DNA of 64,000 nucleotides from Mesorhizobium sp. (GTDB taxonomy: Bacteria > Pseudomonadota > Alphaproteobacteria > Rhizobiales > Rhizobiaceae). Location of the stretch: positions 1-64,000 of the forward strand of contig SAQR01000016.1 in assembly GCA_004020365.1 (NCBI GenBank), given 5' to 3'. The position numbers and the translations under genes were made by a program. The notes beneath the pieces were generated by a model. That model made no database searches. It was not told where the DNA came from and saw only the letters and a program-made list of their open reading frames with translations. The first letter of the stretch is position 1. Every line of letters begins with the position of its first letter. Below are positions 1-17,489 of the stretch, in pieces.

Positions 1-245
1 AGGACGAGGGCGGCCGTCACACGCCGTTCTTCACCAACTACCGGCCGCAGTTCTACTTCCGCACCACCGACGTGACCGGCATCGTGTCGCTGCCGGAAGG
101 CACCGAGATGGTGATGCCGGGCGACAACGTCACCGTCGACGTCGAGCTGATCGTGCCGATCGCCATGGAAGAGAAGCTGCGCTTCGCCATCCGTGAAGGC
201 GGCCGCACCGTCGGTGCCGGCATCGTCGTCACCATCAAAGAGTAA
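1..245 (+). CDS. tuf: Elongation factor Tu, 3' end (first tuf copy)
   Basis: This is the C-terminal part of EF-Tu, the GTPase that delivers aminoacyl-tRNA to the ribosome. The gene runs in from the left edge; the first full codon starts at base 3 and the TAA stop is at 243-245. It encodes the last beta-barrel domain (domain 3), including the stretch [10 protein letters not shown] near the C terminus. The 245 bases match the complete second copy (23521-23765) except for two synonymous C/T differences, at 56 and 140. Homology stops right after the stop codon. Two near-identical tuf genes, one beside tRNA-Trp/secE/nusG and one in the str operon, is a common proteobacterial arrangement. Confidence 0.97.
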   Translation, partial: DEGGRHTPFFTNYRPQFYFRTTDVTGIVSLPEGTEMVMPGDNVTVDVELIVPIAMEEKLRFAIREGGRTVGAGIVVTIKE

Positions 246-274
246 TCGACGCCCGGCATTGTCGGATCGACAGG

Positions 275-304
275 AAAAGGGCGGTCTTCGGGCCGCCCTT
301 TTCG
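275..304 (+). terminator. Rho-independent terminator of tuf
   Basis: A 10-bp perfect stem (AAAAGGGCGG at 275-284, CCGCCCTTTT at 293-302) encloses an 8-base loop. It runs into a T-rich tail 30 bases after the tuf stop codon, so it should end transcription before the unrelated gene at 409. Confidence 0.85.
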
Positions 305-351
305 TTTACTGGCTCAAAGCAGAACAATCTTGCGCGGTCGTTTCAAAGCTA

Positions 352-379
352 TTGCAAGCACCAGTGCCGCAACTATTAT
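352..379 (+). promoter_or_regulatory. Candidate sigma-70 promoter of first ClpP-like gene
   Basis: TTGCAA at 352-357 and TATTAT at 374-379 are separated by 16 bases and lie about 30 bases before the GTG start at 409. The same arrangement (TTGCAA, 16 bases, TAGTAT) precedes the downstream paralogue at 2335-2362. The two leaders align along their length, which supports both the promoter call and the start codons. Confidence 0.5.
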
Positions 380-408
380 AGGTTGCATCGAGGGGGCTTT
401 TTCCAAGC

Positions 409-2121
409 GTGGTTCGGGGACGCCGTTTAAGCAGTAGGGCCGGGTGGTGGCGCGGGCTGGTTCGCCTGGTGCCGGTGGTCGCAATGGCGATGGCTGCCTT
501 TGCGGCGAAGGCCGAGGATGCCTTCCCGAAATGGTCCGATCTGACGACTTGGACCGAGCCGGAGATATGGTCCGATGATATTTCGCCGATGCGGTTCGCC
601 GTCGTTCGCAGCAGCGCGACCGGCTGCGAGCCTAACTGCCCGGAATGGATATCGGCTGAAGGCGCCATTGAAACGGGCACGCCAGCGCAGCTCAAGCGCA
701 TATTGAAGAAGCTTGGCCGCCGCAAACTGCCGATCATTGTCAATTCGCCGGGCGGCAATGTCGATGCTGCGCTCCAGCTTGGTCGAATAATCCGCAAGAA
801 CAAGCTCGATACCGCCGTCGGTATAACCAGGTTTTCCGATTGTTGGCCCGGGATGAAGGATTGCCGGGCCAATGATGGCAAGGGCGCGGCATATTTCGGC
901 ACTGCGTCCGACGGCAGTGCCATGTGCAACTCCGCATGTCCGCTGATGTTTGCCGGAGGCGTCGGACGCGTGGTCGGCGGTTGGGCCCATCTGGGCGTCC
1001 ATCAGATCACTACGACCCATTTCCGCACCACACGGCAATATCGAACCACCTATCGGGTTGTGCGGGGCAAAAAATATAAGGTCACTACAGAGACCGTCAC
1101 TCAAGACAATATCGGCTACAAGACCTATGAGATGAGCAAGGCGCTTGAGAAGAGGCTATCGGCATATCTCAGGGAGATGGGCGTCGGGCGGGGCGTTCTT
1201 GACGTAATGAAGGCCACGCCTGCCAGTGATATCCGGCAGATCGCCCTCGACGACATGCTGACGATGAAGCTGGTCACCAGCAGGGACACCCTCGACATAC
1301 TTACGCAGGCGGGCATATGCCGGCGGAGTCCGGCGCCGCCGAACTGCAGAGAGATCCCTGCGAATGCCAAGCCGGCCAAGACGGCAGTGGTGGCCGTCCG
1401 AGGGGCCACTCCGTCGGCCCGTCCAGCGCCGGTCGACAATTCGATGCGTTTCGTCCTGGTCCGGAGCAGCGATCCGAAATGCGGTCTCGATTGTCCCGAA
1501 TGGATTGCAGCGCAGGGCACGATCACTCCCGATACGCAGAAGATATTTCGCCAGTTGCTCGATACGGTCGGCGGCCGGCGTCTACCGTTGATCGTGAGTT
1601 CGCCGGGAGGCGATTTGCTCAGCGCCTTGGCCATGGGAAGGTTGATCCGCGACCGCAAAGTTGACGTCGCAATTGCGCGCACCGATTTTACCGGGTGCAA
1701 GCCGCAGGACAAAGGGTGCGCGCCACCGGATGGTTTCTATCCTGGTGTCGTGACCGATTCAGGTGCGGGGTGCGATGCCGCCTGTCCGATCATGCTTGCT
1801 GGGGGCGTCAGACGTTTCGTGGGCCCCAAGGTGCCAGTCAGCGTTCAATCACTGGCATTCGCGGAGCGGATACGCTCTTATCTTGCGGAAATGTCGGTCA
1901 GGCAGCATCTGTTTCCGCCGATGCCGCTCGACCGCTTCGATTATAAGCGCAACCGGCTCCGGCTCGAACCCGGCACAATGTTGACGATGAGACTGACGAC
2001 GGGACCTGAATCGGCGAACCATTTGGTGGGGCCAACTGTCTGTAAAACCGAACCGAGGCCGCAAAATTGCCCGGCGGTATCGGCGCTCAAGGTTGACGCA
2101 CAATTCACACCAAAGCCGTAG
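409..2121 (+). CDS. Secreted protein with two ClpP-fold domains, paralogue 1
   Basis: Predicted 570-residue exported protein. The N terminus is basic and then hydrophobic (about residues 15-34, ending AAKAED), like a Sec signal peptide. Two homologous halves follow. The first (about 60-300) has NSPGGN at 112-117, Ser175 in CNSACPLMFAGG and His198 in LGVHQ. This pattern fits periplasmic ClpP/crotonase-fold proteins, where such Ser and His residues are catalytic. The second half (about 347-545) has SSPGGD at 397-402, but the serine position is Ala457 (CDAACPIM) and the histidine position is Gln480 (SVQS), so it looks inactive. The GTG start aligns with the ATG of the next gene and follows a GAGGGGG motif. 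The family assignment is from motifs only; the substrate is unknown. It lies between tuf and tRNA-Trp, an unusual place for accessory genes. Confidence 0.75.
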   Translation: MVRGRRLSSRAGWWRGLVRLVPVVAMAMAAFAAKAEDAFPKWSDLTTWTEPEIWSDDISPMRFAVVRSSATGCEPNCPEWISAEGAIETGTPAQLKRILKKLGRRKLPIIVNSPGGNVDAALQLGRIIRKNKLDTAVGITRFSDCWPGMKDCRANDGKGAAYFGTASDGSAMCNSACPLMFAGGVGRVVGGWAHLGVHQITTTHFRTTRQYRTTYRVVRGKKYKVTTETVTQDNIGYKTYEMSKALEKRLSAYLREMGVGRGVLDVMKATPASDIRQIALDDMLTMKLVTSRDTLDILTQAGICRRSPAPPNCREIPANAKPAKTAVVAVRGATPSARPAPVDNSMRFVLVRSSDPKCGLDCPEWIAAQGTITPDTQKIFRQLLDTVGGRRLPLIVSSPGGDLLSALAMGRLIRDRKVDVAIARTDFTGCKPQDKGCAPPDGFYPGVVTDSGAGCDAACPIMLAGGVRRFVGPKVPVSVQSLAFAERIRSYLAEMSVRQHLFPPMPLDRFDYKRNRLRLEPGTMLTMRLTTGPESANHLVGPTVCKTEPRPQNCPAVSALKVDAQFTPKP

Positions 2122-2334
2122 CCTTAGAAATAGCAAAGCCCTGCCTCAACGACAGGGCAATTCGACGACAGGGCATTACATTAGTAGCCGGTGTTTGGCT
2201 GGAGTAATCGACCGGCTTGTCGGTCGAGATCGGATGCGAACGGTGGTCCTCGGGCTGCCCTTTTTGCTTATTTGCGTACACCCGGCTTGCCTTTTTAGGT
2301 ATGCCGGCGCCTGCGGCGTCGTCGCAAAACCCTG

Positions 2335-2362
2335 TTGCAAGCCGGCAAAGCTGAACTAGTAT
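2335..2362 (+). promoter_or_regulatory. Candidate sigma-70 promoter of second ClpP-like gene
   Basis: TTGCAA at 2335-2340 and TAGTAT at 2357-2362 are 16 bases apart, the same design and distance to the start as in the upstream paralogue. The upstream in-frame TTG at 2335 falls in the -35 element, which argues for translation from the ATG at 2389. Confidence 0.5.
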
Positions 2363-2388
2363 GGATCGCATTGCGGGGGCTTGCCCGA

Positions 2389-4056
2389 ATGGTTTCATGG
2401 CACCGTCTGAATAGCCAGGCATGGTCGATGCTTGGGCTGATCTGCCTGGCGTCGTTCCTGGTCATGGAACACGCTGCCTTCGCGGCGAACACCAAAGAAT
2501 CCACGCCGGATTTTGGTCCGACGATGCGGTTTGTCGTCGTCCGCAGCAGCGCGCCTGGTTGCGAACCGACCTGCCCGGAATGGATATCGGCTGAAGGCTC
2601 GATAGTGGCCGGCACGCCGGCCCTGTTTAAACGCACGCTCAAGGCACTCGGTGGCCGAAAACTGCCCGTTGTCGTGGATTCTCCCGGCGGCAACGTCGAA
2701 GCGGCGCTGGCGCTTGGCCGGCTGCTGCGCAAGAACAAGCTCGATATCGCGGTCGGCAAAACCCGGTTCACCGGTTGCCAGCCCGATGCCAAGGACTGCA
2801 AGGAAAACGACGGCAAGGGCGCTCGCTATTTCGGCAATGCCTTTGCCGACGGCGCCATCTGCAATTCCGCCTGTCCGCTGATGTTTGCCGGTGGCATCAG
2901 GCGCGTCGTCGGGCAATGGGCCTTTCTCGGCGTGCATCAGATCACCACGACTTACATCAAGACGAAATTGCAGTACCGGACCACTTATCGCGTGGTCGGA
3001 GGCAAGAAGAAGATCCTCAGCAAGAAGATCGTCGGCCGCAAGAACGCCGGCAGCTACAAGACCTACGAGATGAGCAAGTCGGTGGAGAAAAGACTGGCTG
3101 CCTATCTGAACGAAATGGGCGTCGGCCAAGCCGTGCTCGAGACGATGAAGAACACCCCGGCCAGCACCATCCAGCAGCTGGCCCCCTACGAAATGCTGCA
3201 GGCGAAGCTGGTGACCAGCCTGGATGCCGTCGACGTGCTGACCGCGACAACCCTGTGCAACACCGATCCGGTGGCCGCGAACTGCAGGGAAATACCGGCG
3301 CCGGCCGGCGACGTGGTGGCGTACGCCAAGCCCGCTCCGGCCGCGCCGGGCGAACCTGAAGCCGTGCAGCGGGCCGATGTTGGCGATATGCGCTTCGTCC
3401 TGGTTCGCGGCAGAAGTTTTCTCTGCGATCCCAATTGTCCCGAATGGATCTCGGCGGAAGGCACGATCAGAGCTCAAACGCCGGAACGGCTGCGCCAACT
3501 GCTGGACACGATCGGTGATCGGCGACTGCCGGTGGTGATCAACTCGCCGGGGGGCGACGTGCTCGGCGCTCTGGCCGCCGGCAGGTTGATCCGAGAACGC
3601 AAGCTCGACGTGGCGGTTGCGCGGACGGACTTCATTGGATGCGAGCCGGACAAGGCGGATTGCACCGCCAGGGATGGCGTCCATGTCGGACTGACGATCG
3701 ATGCGAGCGGCGCGTGTGGCGCAGCCTGCCCGATCATGCTTGCCGGCGGTGTCAGGCGCCTTGTCGGTCCTCGCGCGCAGTTGACCGTGCACTCGATGGG
3801 GTTGGAGCAGCGGGTCAAAACCTATCTTAGGGAAATGGCGGTCGGACCCGGTCTGCTGGCTGCGATGCGGTCGGTGCCGGCCTCGCGCCAGCGGCAGCTC
3901 GAACCCGAGAGGATGCTGCAAATCGGGCTGACGACCGGGCTTGGTTCGGCAGACGAATTTACCGGTCCGACCATCTGCAAGTCGCAGCCAATGCCGGAGA
4001 ATTGCCGCGTGGTGTCGACGTCCGAGGTTCAAGCGGCAGCGCCGGTCAAGCTGTAA
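2389..4056 (+). CDS. Secreted protein with two ClpP-fold domains, paralogue 2
   Basis: Predicted 555-residue paralogue of the preceding gene, the two forming a tandem duplication that includes the promoter and leader. A hydrophobic segment (about residues 11-30, ending HAAFAANT) should act as a signal peptide. The first domain has DSPGGN at 97-102, Ser160 in CNSACPLMFAGG and His183 in LGVHQ, so a catalytic Ser/His pair is plausible. The second domain keeps the fold motifs (NSPGGD, CPIMLAGGVRR) and His468 in TVHSM, but Ala445 replaces the serine. The C-terminal half therefore looks like a pseudoenzyme or binding domain. The start was chosen by alignment with the paralogue. Function is unknown; protein cleavage or peptide binding in the periplasm is only an inference. 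Confidence 0.75.
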   Translation: MVSWHRLNSQAWSMLGLICLASFLVMEHAAFAANTKESTPDFGPTMRFVVVRSSAPGCEPTCPEWISAEGSIVAGTPALFKRTLKALGGRKLPVVVDSPGGNVEAALALGRLLRKNKLDIAVGKTRFTGCQPDAKDCKENDGKGARYFGNAFADGAICNSACPLMFAGGIRRVVGQWAFLGVHQITTTYIKTKLQYRTTYRVVGGKKKILSKKIVGRKNAGSYKTYEMSKSVEKRLAAYLNEMGVGQAVLETMKNTPASTIQQLAPYEMLQAKLVTSLDAVDVLTATTLCNTDPVAANCREIPAPAGDVVAYAKPAPAAPGEPEAVQRADVGDMRFVLVRGRSFLCDPNCPEWISAEGTIRAQTPERLRQLLDTIGDRRLPVVINSPGGDVLGALAAGRLIRERKLDVAVARTDFIGCEPDKADCTARDGVHVGLTIDASGACGAACPIMLAGGVRRLVGPRAQLTVHSMGLEQRVKTYLREMAVGPGLLAAMRSVPASRQRQLEPERMLQIGLTTGLGSADEFTGPTICKSQPMPENCRVVSTSEVQAAAPVKL

Positions 4057-4202
4057 GGCGCAGGCACGCCCCAGCCGGGCGGGAATAGCCGTCTCTTTAG
4101 CTCGCTTGTTAGCTCGCTTGGGGCGACGCGGGGTAGTCCTTCCTGAATGCGCCACAATCCGCCGCGACCTTCGACCGATTCGGCAATGAACAAGGTTTGG
4201 CG

Positions 4203-4712
4203 ATGCTGATCGCTCATCTTCCGGCTGGCTACATACTCGGTACTTTCGCACGAAACCGTTGGCCCGGCAGATCGGGGATCATGGCGACGGCTGTGCTCGG
4301 CAGCGTCGTCCCGGACCTCGACATGGTCTATTTCCATTTTGTCGATGGCGGACGAACCCATCACCACGCCTACATCACGCACTGGCCGCTCTTCTGGGCA
4401 GCGGTTGGCCTTGTGGCACTGTCGGTCGCGAAATGGCGAAGCCCGCGATATCTGGCCGCCGTCGGCGCCTTCTTTGCCGCCGCAACGATACACATGATCC
4501 TGGACAGCGTTGCCTCGCCTATAATGTGGCTAATGCCGTTCGACCGGCGTGCGCTCGAACTCGTCACGGTTCCGGCGATGTATCGCAACTGGGTCATGAG
4601 CTTCCTGTTGCATTGGACTTTTGCTCTCGAACTTCTCATATGTACCTGGGCGCTGGCCCTCGGATTTCGACGATTGCAGCCCGTCGCGGCCACGCCTAAA
4701 AACTCGACTTGA
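4203..4712 (+). CDS. Membrane-bound metal-dependent hydrolase-like protein (YdjM/DUF457 type)
   Basis: Small multi-spanning membrane protein of 169 residues with a histidine- and aspartate-rich pattern. LIAHLPAGY lies near the N terminus, VPDLDMVYFHF with the cluster THHHAYITHW follows, and HMILDS comes later. This arrangement is typical of the YdjM/DUF457 family of inner-membrane proteins annotated as metal-dependent hydrolases, whose substrate is not known. About four hydrophobic helices can be seen. The ATG at 4203 follows AAGG at a good distance; a TTG six bases upstream is the alternative. The gene stands between the ClpP-like pair and tRNA-Trp. Confidence 0.7.
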   Translation: MLIAHLPAGYILGTFARNRWPGRSGIMATAVLGSVVPDLDMVYFHFVDGGRTHHHAYITHWPLFWAAVGLVALSVAKWRSPRYLAAVGAFFAAATIHMILDSVASPIMWLMPFDRRALELVTVPAMYRNWVMSFLLHWTFALELLICTWALALGFRRLQPVAATPKNST

Positions 4713-4747
4713 GTTCTTGTCCGCTTTATGAAATAGCAGCGCGCGAT

Positions 4748-4816
<69 letters not shown>

Positions 4817-4823
<7 letters not shown>

Positions 4824-4878
4824 TTTTTCGAAATGGCCAATTCATGAAACCGTGCCATTTTTCGAAGTGGCCAATTCA
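4817..4878 (+). repeat. Tandem hairpin repeat starting in the tRNA-Trp 3' end
   Basis: A 28-base unit beginning CGTGCCATTTTTCG occurs at 4817-4844 and again at 4851-4878 with one mismatch (period 34). The first copy starts inside the acceptor end of tRNA-Trp and includes its CCA. Each copy folds into a 7-bp hairpin with a TTCG tetraloop: GCCATTT-TTCG-AAATGGC, and the second with one G-U pair. It may be a 3'-processing or termination structure, or a duplicated tRNA end. Confidence 0.8.
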
Positions 4879-5028
4879 GGAAAATTTGTCGGGCCTTCCA
4901 GGCCTCGGCCTTTTGAACGTCGCGCGGCTTGCCATACAGGCTGTTTTGAGGCATAAGAGCGCCATAGCCGGGACGGGACGACTGGATGGTTCCGAGGCGG
5001 CGTTTGGCATAAAGCGGACACTTGCCAC

Positions 5029-5057
5029 TTGCGTGGATCAAGAATCGGTTTTATGTA
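5029..5057 (+). promoter_or_regulatory. Weak candidate promoter upstream of secE
   Basis: TTGCGT at 5029-5034 and TATGTA at 5052-5057 are 17 bases apart, 170 bases before secE. The match to consensus is only fair. The rest of 4879-5226 shows no convincing gene or structure. Confidence 0.25.
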
Positions 5058-5226
5058 GACGAAACAGACACGCGACGCGTGGAGCTGGGAATCCGGCTTT
5101 ACGCGTCCGATTTGCATGGGCGAAATGATTGCGCTGATTCGGCGCGAACACAGGCTCAGGCGGCACATCCCGGCCAGCGGGATCATCCAGGAGATCCGGT
5201 CAACGGGTCTCGCAGACAGGCGGCAC

Positions 5227-5430
5227 ATGGCTTCGAAAACCACAAATCCTTTCGTCTTTCTCCAGCAGGTTCGCGCGGAGACCGCCAAGGTGACTTGGCC
5301 GTCGCGTCGCGAAACGATGATCTCGACGGTGATGGTTCTGGCGTTCGCTGTGATCGCGATGATCTTTTTCTTTACTGCCGATCAGCTCATGGGCCTCGCG
5401 GTCGAGCAGATTCTGGGCATTGGACGCTAA
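5227..5430 (+). CDS. secE: Preprotein translocase subunit SecE
   Basis: SecE clamps SecY in the inner-membrane Sec channel. This 67-residue protein is the short single-helix form usual outside enterobacteria. An amphipathic stretch with the family motif AETAKVTWPSRRE is followed by one membrane span (about residues 28-50). The ATG at 5227 was chosen because the protein then begins just before the conserved region; an in-frame ATG at 5116 would add 37 residues without family similarity. It is followed after 27 bases by nusG, as in most bacteria. Confidence 0.93.
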   Translation: MASKTTNPFVFLQQVRAETAKVTWPSRRETMISTVMVLAFAVIAMIFFFTADQLMGLAVEQILGIGR

Positions 5431-5457
5431 GTCCGGCGATTACGGAGAAGCCTTGAA

Positions 5458-5985
5458 ATGACTGCGCGGTGGTACATCGTCCACGCCTATTCGAACTTTG
5501 AAAAAAAGGTCGCTGAGGACATCGAGAACAAGGCCAAGCAGAAAGGCCTGTCCGCTGACATCGAGCAGATCGTGGTGCCGACCGAGAAGGTCGTCGAGAT
5601 ACGCCGCGGCCGCAAAGTCGATGCCGAGCGCAAGTTCTTCCCGGGCTACGTGCTGCTGAAGGCCAACCTGACCGACGCAGTGTTCTCGCTGGTGAAGAAC
5701 ACGCCGAAGGTCACCGGCTTCCTGGGTGATTCGAAGCCGGTGCCGATCACCGAGACCGAGGCCCAGCGCATCCTGAACCAGGTGCAGGAAGGCGTCGAGC
5801 GGCCGAAGCCGTCGGTCACTTTCGAGATCGGCGAGGCGATCCGCGTCTCGGACGGTCCGTTCGCCTCGTTCAACGGTTTCGTCCAGGAAGTGGACGAGGA
5901 GCGGGCGCGGCTCAAGGTGGAAGTTTCGATCTTCGGGCGCGCCGTGCCGGTCGATCTCGAATTCGGACAGGTCGAAAAGAGCTGA
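5458..5985 (+). CDS. nusG: Transcription termination/antitermination factor NusG
   Basis: NusG binds RNA polymerase, suppresses pausing, and links transcription to Rho or to the ribosome. The 175-residue protein has the N-terminal NGN domain starting RWYIVHAYSNFEKKV and containing KVDAERKFFPGYV. A C-terminal KOW domain begins around residue 122 (FEIGEAIRVSDGPFASF). Length and order secE-nusG-rplK are standard. Confidence 0.97.
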   Translation: MTARWYIVHAYSNFEKKVAEDIENKAKQKGLSADIEQIVVPTEKVVEIRRGRKVDAERKFFPGYVLLKANLTDAVFSLVKNTPKVTGFLGDSKPVPITETEAQRILNQVQEGVERPKPSVTFEIGEAIRVSDGPFASFNGFVQEVDEERARLKVEVSIFGRAVPVDLEFGQVEKS

Positions 5986-6156
5986 TCCGAAATCCTTGTC
6001 GCCAAGCGGCGGTGAGGGAGGCGGCGTGGAAATCGCGGCCAAGACGGGGTGGGAGGCGAACGCGGCTTTAGCCGGCCGCAGGAACCGCACCACCAGACTG
6101 CAACCGCCGGTGTTGCCCAGATAGTTGGGCCGGCATGAGATAAAGGCAGGAAAGAG

Positions 6157-6585
6157 ATGGCTAAGAAAATTGCAGGCCAGCTCAAGCTCCAGGTTTCCGC
6201 GGGTTCGGCGACGCCGTCGCCCCCGATCGGACCGGCGCTTGGTCAGCGCGGCATCAACATCATGGAGTTTTGCAAGGCGTTCAACGCGCAGACCCAGGAA
6301 ATGGAAAAGGGATCGCCGGTTCCGGTCGTGATCACCTATTACCAGGACAAGTCGTTCACCTTTGTCATGAAGACGCCGCCGGTGAGCTACTTCCTGAAGA
6401 AGGCCGCCAACCTGAAGTCGGGCTCGAAGGAGCCGGGCAAGGTCAAGGCCGGCACGATCGGCCGTGACAAGGTGCGCGCCATCGCCGAGCAGAAGATGAA
6501 GGATCTGAACGCAACCGATATCGAGGGAGCCATGCGCATGGTCGAGGGCTCCGCCCGCTCGATGGGCCTGGAAGTGGTGGGCTGA
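6157..6585 (+). CDS. rplK: 50S ribosomal protein L11
   Basis: L11 binds the GTPase-associated region of 23S rRNA and contacts elongation factors. The 142-residue length is typical. The N-terminal domain has the proline-rich [20 protein letters not shown] stretch, and the C-terminal RNA-binding domain contains [25 protein letters not shown] precedes the ATG. The 171 bases after nusG contain no gene and probably form the leader of the rplK-rplA unit. Confidence 0.98.
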   Translation: MAKKIAGQLKLQVSAGSATPSPPIGPALGQRGINIMEFCKAFNAQTQEMEKGSPVPVVITYYQDKSFTFVMKTPPVSYFLKKAANLKSGSKEPGKVKAGTIGRDKVRAIAEQKMKDLNATDIEGAMRMVEGSARSMGLEVVG

Positions 6586-6589
6586 GATC

Positions 6590-7288
<699 letters not shown>

Positions 7289-7698
7289 TACGAACCATTT
7301 GGATCTGCCGCTAAAGGGCTGATCCGCAAACAGAATTCCGGGCCTCCGATTTATCTTGGCGGCCCGGTACGGAAGTCGGAAGGCTTCCGGACATCCTGTC
7401 CGAGATTGCGGGCGGCCCAAGCCTTGGTTCAAGGGGGGCCTTAATTCATGTGGGCCTGCATGAGACGGGTGAAGACCGGACAACGGAGCGACTGCTCCAA
7501 TGAAAGGTTCGAACCGTGTTTGCCTTTTGTCTGCGCACCATTCGGCTTGCCGGCTGGTGTGGCGAAAGGGGGCAGGATCCTCGAGCGTCGTTCGGGAGAT
7601 CCGTTACTGGATGGCCCGGCCGGCAAAAGGCAACCCGACGCCTGTCCTCTAATGGGAATGTTCCCGTTAGCAGGATTGGGGTCAACTGGAGATAGGCA
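7289..7698 (+). promoter_or_regulatory. Leader region of rplJ-rplL (candidate L10 leader)
   Basis: These 410 bases between rplA and rplJ have no credible gene. They hold several inverted repeats. Nearest rplJ is a nested hairpin: CCTG (7641-7644) pairs with CAGG (7671-7674) outside TAATGGGAA/TTCCCGTTA (about 7650-7669). In other bacteria L10 binds such a leader to repress rplJL translation. A role here is inferred from position and structure; a promoter is also likely but no clear match was picked. Confidence 0.45.
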
Positions 7699-8217
7699 GT
7701 GGACAGAGCGGAAAAACGCGAACTCGTCACGGGCCTGAATGAAGCGTTTTCGGGCGCTGGTTCAGTCGTCGTGGCCCACTACGCCGGTATCACCGTCGCG
7801 CAAATGAACGACCTTCGGTCGAAAATGCGTGTCGCCGGTGGCACCGTCAAAGTCGCGAAGAACCGCCTCGCCAAAATCGCTCTTCAGGGCACGGACTCCG
7901 CATCGATCATCGACTTGTTCAAAGGACAGACGCTGATCGCCTATTCGGAGGATCCGATTGCGGCGCCGAAGGTCGCGTCCGATTTCGCCAAGGGAAATGA
8001 CAAGCTCGTCATTCTCGGCGGCGCAATGGGCACCACCTCGCTCAACGCCGACGGTGTGAAGGCACTTGCCACACTTCCGTCGCTCGATGAGCTGCGCGGC
8101 AGGCTGGTTGGCATGATCGCCACGCCGGCAACCCGGATCGCCCAGATCGTCAATGCGCCTGCGGCTTCGGTCGCGCGCGTCATCGGCGCTTACGCCCGGA
8201 AGGACGAGGCGGCATGA
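7699..8217 (+). CDS. rplJ: 50S ribosomal protein L10
   Basis: L10 anchors L7/L12 dimers to the ribosome stalk. The 172-residue protein starts at GTG with GGAG a few bases upstream and begins [10 protein letters not shown], as in other rhizobia. It shows the conserved [10 protein letters not shown]-like region ([15 protein letters not shown]) and an alanine-rich C-terminal helix that would bind L7/L12. Confidence 0.97.
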   Translation: MDRAEKRELVTGLNEAFSGAGSVVVAHYAGITVAQMNDLRSKMRVAGGTVKVAKNRLAKIALQGTDSASIIDLFKGQTLIAYSEDPIAAPKVASDFAKGNDKLVILGGAMGTTSLNADGVKALATLPSLDELRGRLVGMIATPATRIAQIVNAPAASVARVIGAYARKDEAA

Positions 8218-8271
8218 GGCCGTTCCTCGCTATCACAAACACACGTTCGAACCTTATGAAGGAATATTGCA

Positions 8272-8649
8272 ATGGCTGATCTGGCAAAGATCGTAGACGA
8301 CCTTTCGAAGCTGACCGTCCTCGAGGCGGCCGAGCTGTCGAAGCTTCTGGAAGAAAAGTGGGGCGTTTCCGCTGCTGCTCCTGTGGCGGTTGCTGCCGCC
8401 GGTGGTGCTGCAGCTGCTGCTGCTCCGGTCGAGGAAAAGACGGAATTCGACGTCGTCCTCACCGAGGCGGGCGCTCAGAAGATCAACGTCATCAAGGAAG
8501 TTCGCGCCATCACCGGTCTTGGCCTCAAGGAAGCCAAGGACCTGGTCGAGGCGGCTCCGAAGCCGGTCAAGGAAGCTGTTTCCAAGGCCGACGCGGACAA
8601 GTTCAAGGCCCAGCTGGAAGCAGCCGGCGCCAAGGTCGAACTGAAGTAA
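8272..8649 (+). CDS. rplL: 50S ribosomal protein L7/L12
   Basis: Stalk protein that recruits and activates translational GTPases; present in several copies per ribosome. The 125-residue chain has an N-terminal dimerisation domain, an Ala/Val/Gly-rich hinge at about residues 36-55, and a C-terminal domain with [28 protein letters not shown] precedes the ATG. It is 54 bases after rplJ. Confidence 0.98.
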   Translation: MADLAKIVDDLSKLTVLEAAELSKLLEEKWGVSAAAPVAVAAAGGAAAAAAPVEEKTEFDVVLTEAGAQKINVIKEVRAITGLGLKEAKDLVEAAPKPVKEAVSKADADKFKAQLEAAGAKVELK

Positions 8650-8661
8650 GCGTTTGATATC

Positions 8662-8808
8662 GGCGGGCGGCTTCGCGCCGTCCGCCACTCCCTTGGCGCG
8701 AAGGGAGGCTGCGTAACGCGAAGAGTACGAAAACCTCTTTCCTGAGGGCCGTAAACCGGCCTTCAGGAAACGGGTTTTCTCCCGTTTTGGCCGGCCACCG
8801 ACAGGTGG
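8662..8808 (+). terminator. Hairpin cluster between rplL and rpoB (likely attenuator/processing region)
   Basis: Three stem-loops stand in the 254-base gap. The first is a 10-bp stem 8662-8671/8677-8686 with one G-U pair. The second is AAACGGG/CCCGTTT (8768-8774/8781-8787). The third is CCACC/GGTGG (8795-8799/8804-8808). None has a strong T tract. In enterobacteria this junction holds a partial terminator and an RNase III site; a similar role is inferred. Confidence 0.5.
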
Positions 8809-8903
8809 CGGGTGAACAAATTAAAGGCCGCCGCCGAAGGTGGCCGAGAATGCAAGGCGAGCCGCGGCGAGGCTCGCCCCGAGAATCGAGCTAAGGAGCG
8901 ACG

Positions 8904-13040
<4,137 letters not shown>

Positions 13041-13046
13041 GCAAGA

Positions 13047-13076
13047 CGCTCGGTCGCGGAAACCCGCGACCGAGCG
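13047..13076 (+). repeat. 13-bp perfect hairpin in the rpoB-rpoC gap
   Basis: CGCTCGGTCGCGG (13047-13059) and its exact complement (13064-13076) enclose a 4-base loop just after the rpoB stop. No T tract follows, so it is more likely an mRNA processing or stability element than a terminator; rpoC must be read through it. Confidence 0.6.
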
Positions 13077-13169
13077 CACCAAATTCTCGGCCATTGGCCG
13101 ACAAGTCGGCGGGCGTTTGGCCCGCGCTAGATGCAAGGGGTTTTCGATGACCCCGAAAAGGAGAACGGC

Positions 13170-17366
<4,197 letters not shown>

Positions 17367-17394
17367 GCGCGGCGGTACAGATCTCAGGCAACAA

Positions 17395-17424
17395 GGCCGT
17401 CGGGGCAACCCGGCGGCTTTTTTG
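17395..17424 (+). terminator. Rho-independent terminator of the rpoBC operon
   Basis: GCCG-T-CGGG, loop GCAA, then CCCG-G-CGGC, followed by TTTTTT, 29 bases after the rpoC stop codon. Confidence 0.85.
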
Positions 17425-17489
17425 TATGGTGAAGTTGGCGGTGGACTGGGAGGAGGCGTCGTCGAGTGTTGCGACTTATTTCGATCGTC

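Noticed and set aside
2395-4251. A 618-codon minus-strand frame opposite the second ClpP-like gene
   Set aside because: Arg/His-rich composition typical of antisense frames in GC-rich genes; the plus strand has a signal peptide, motifs and a paralogue.
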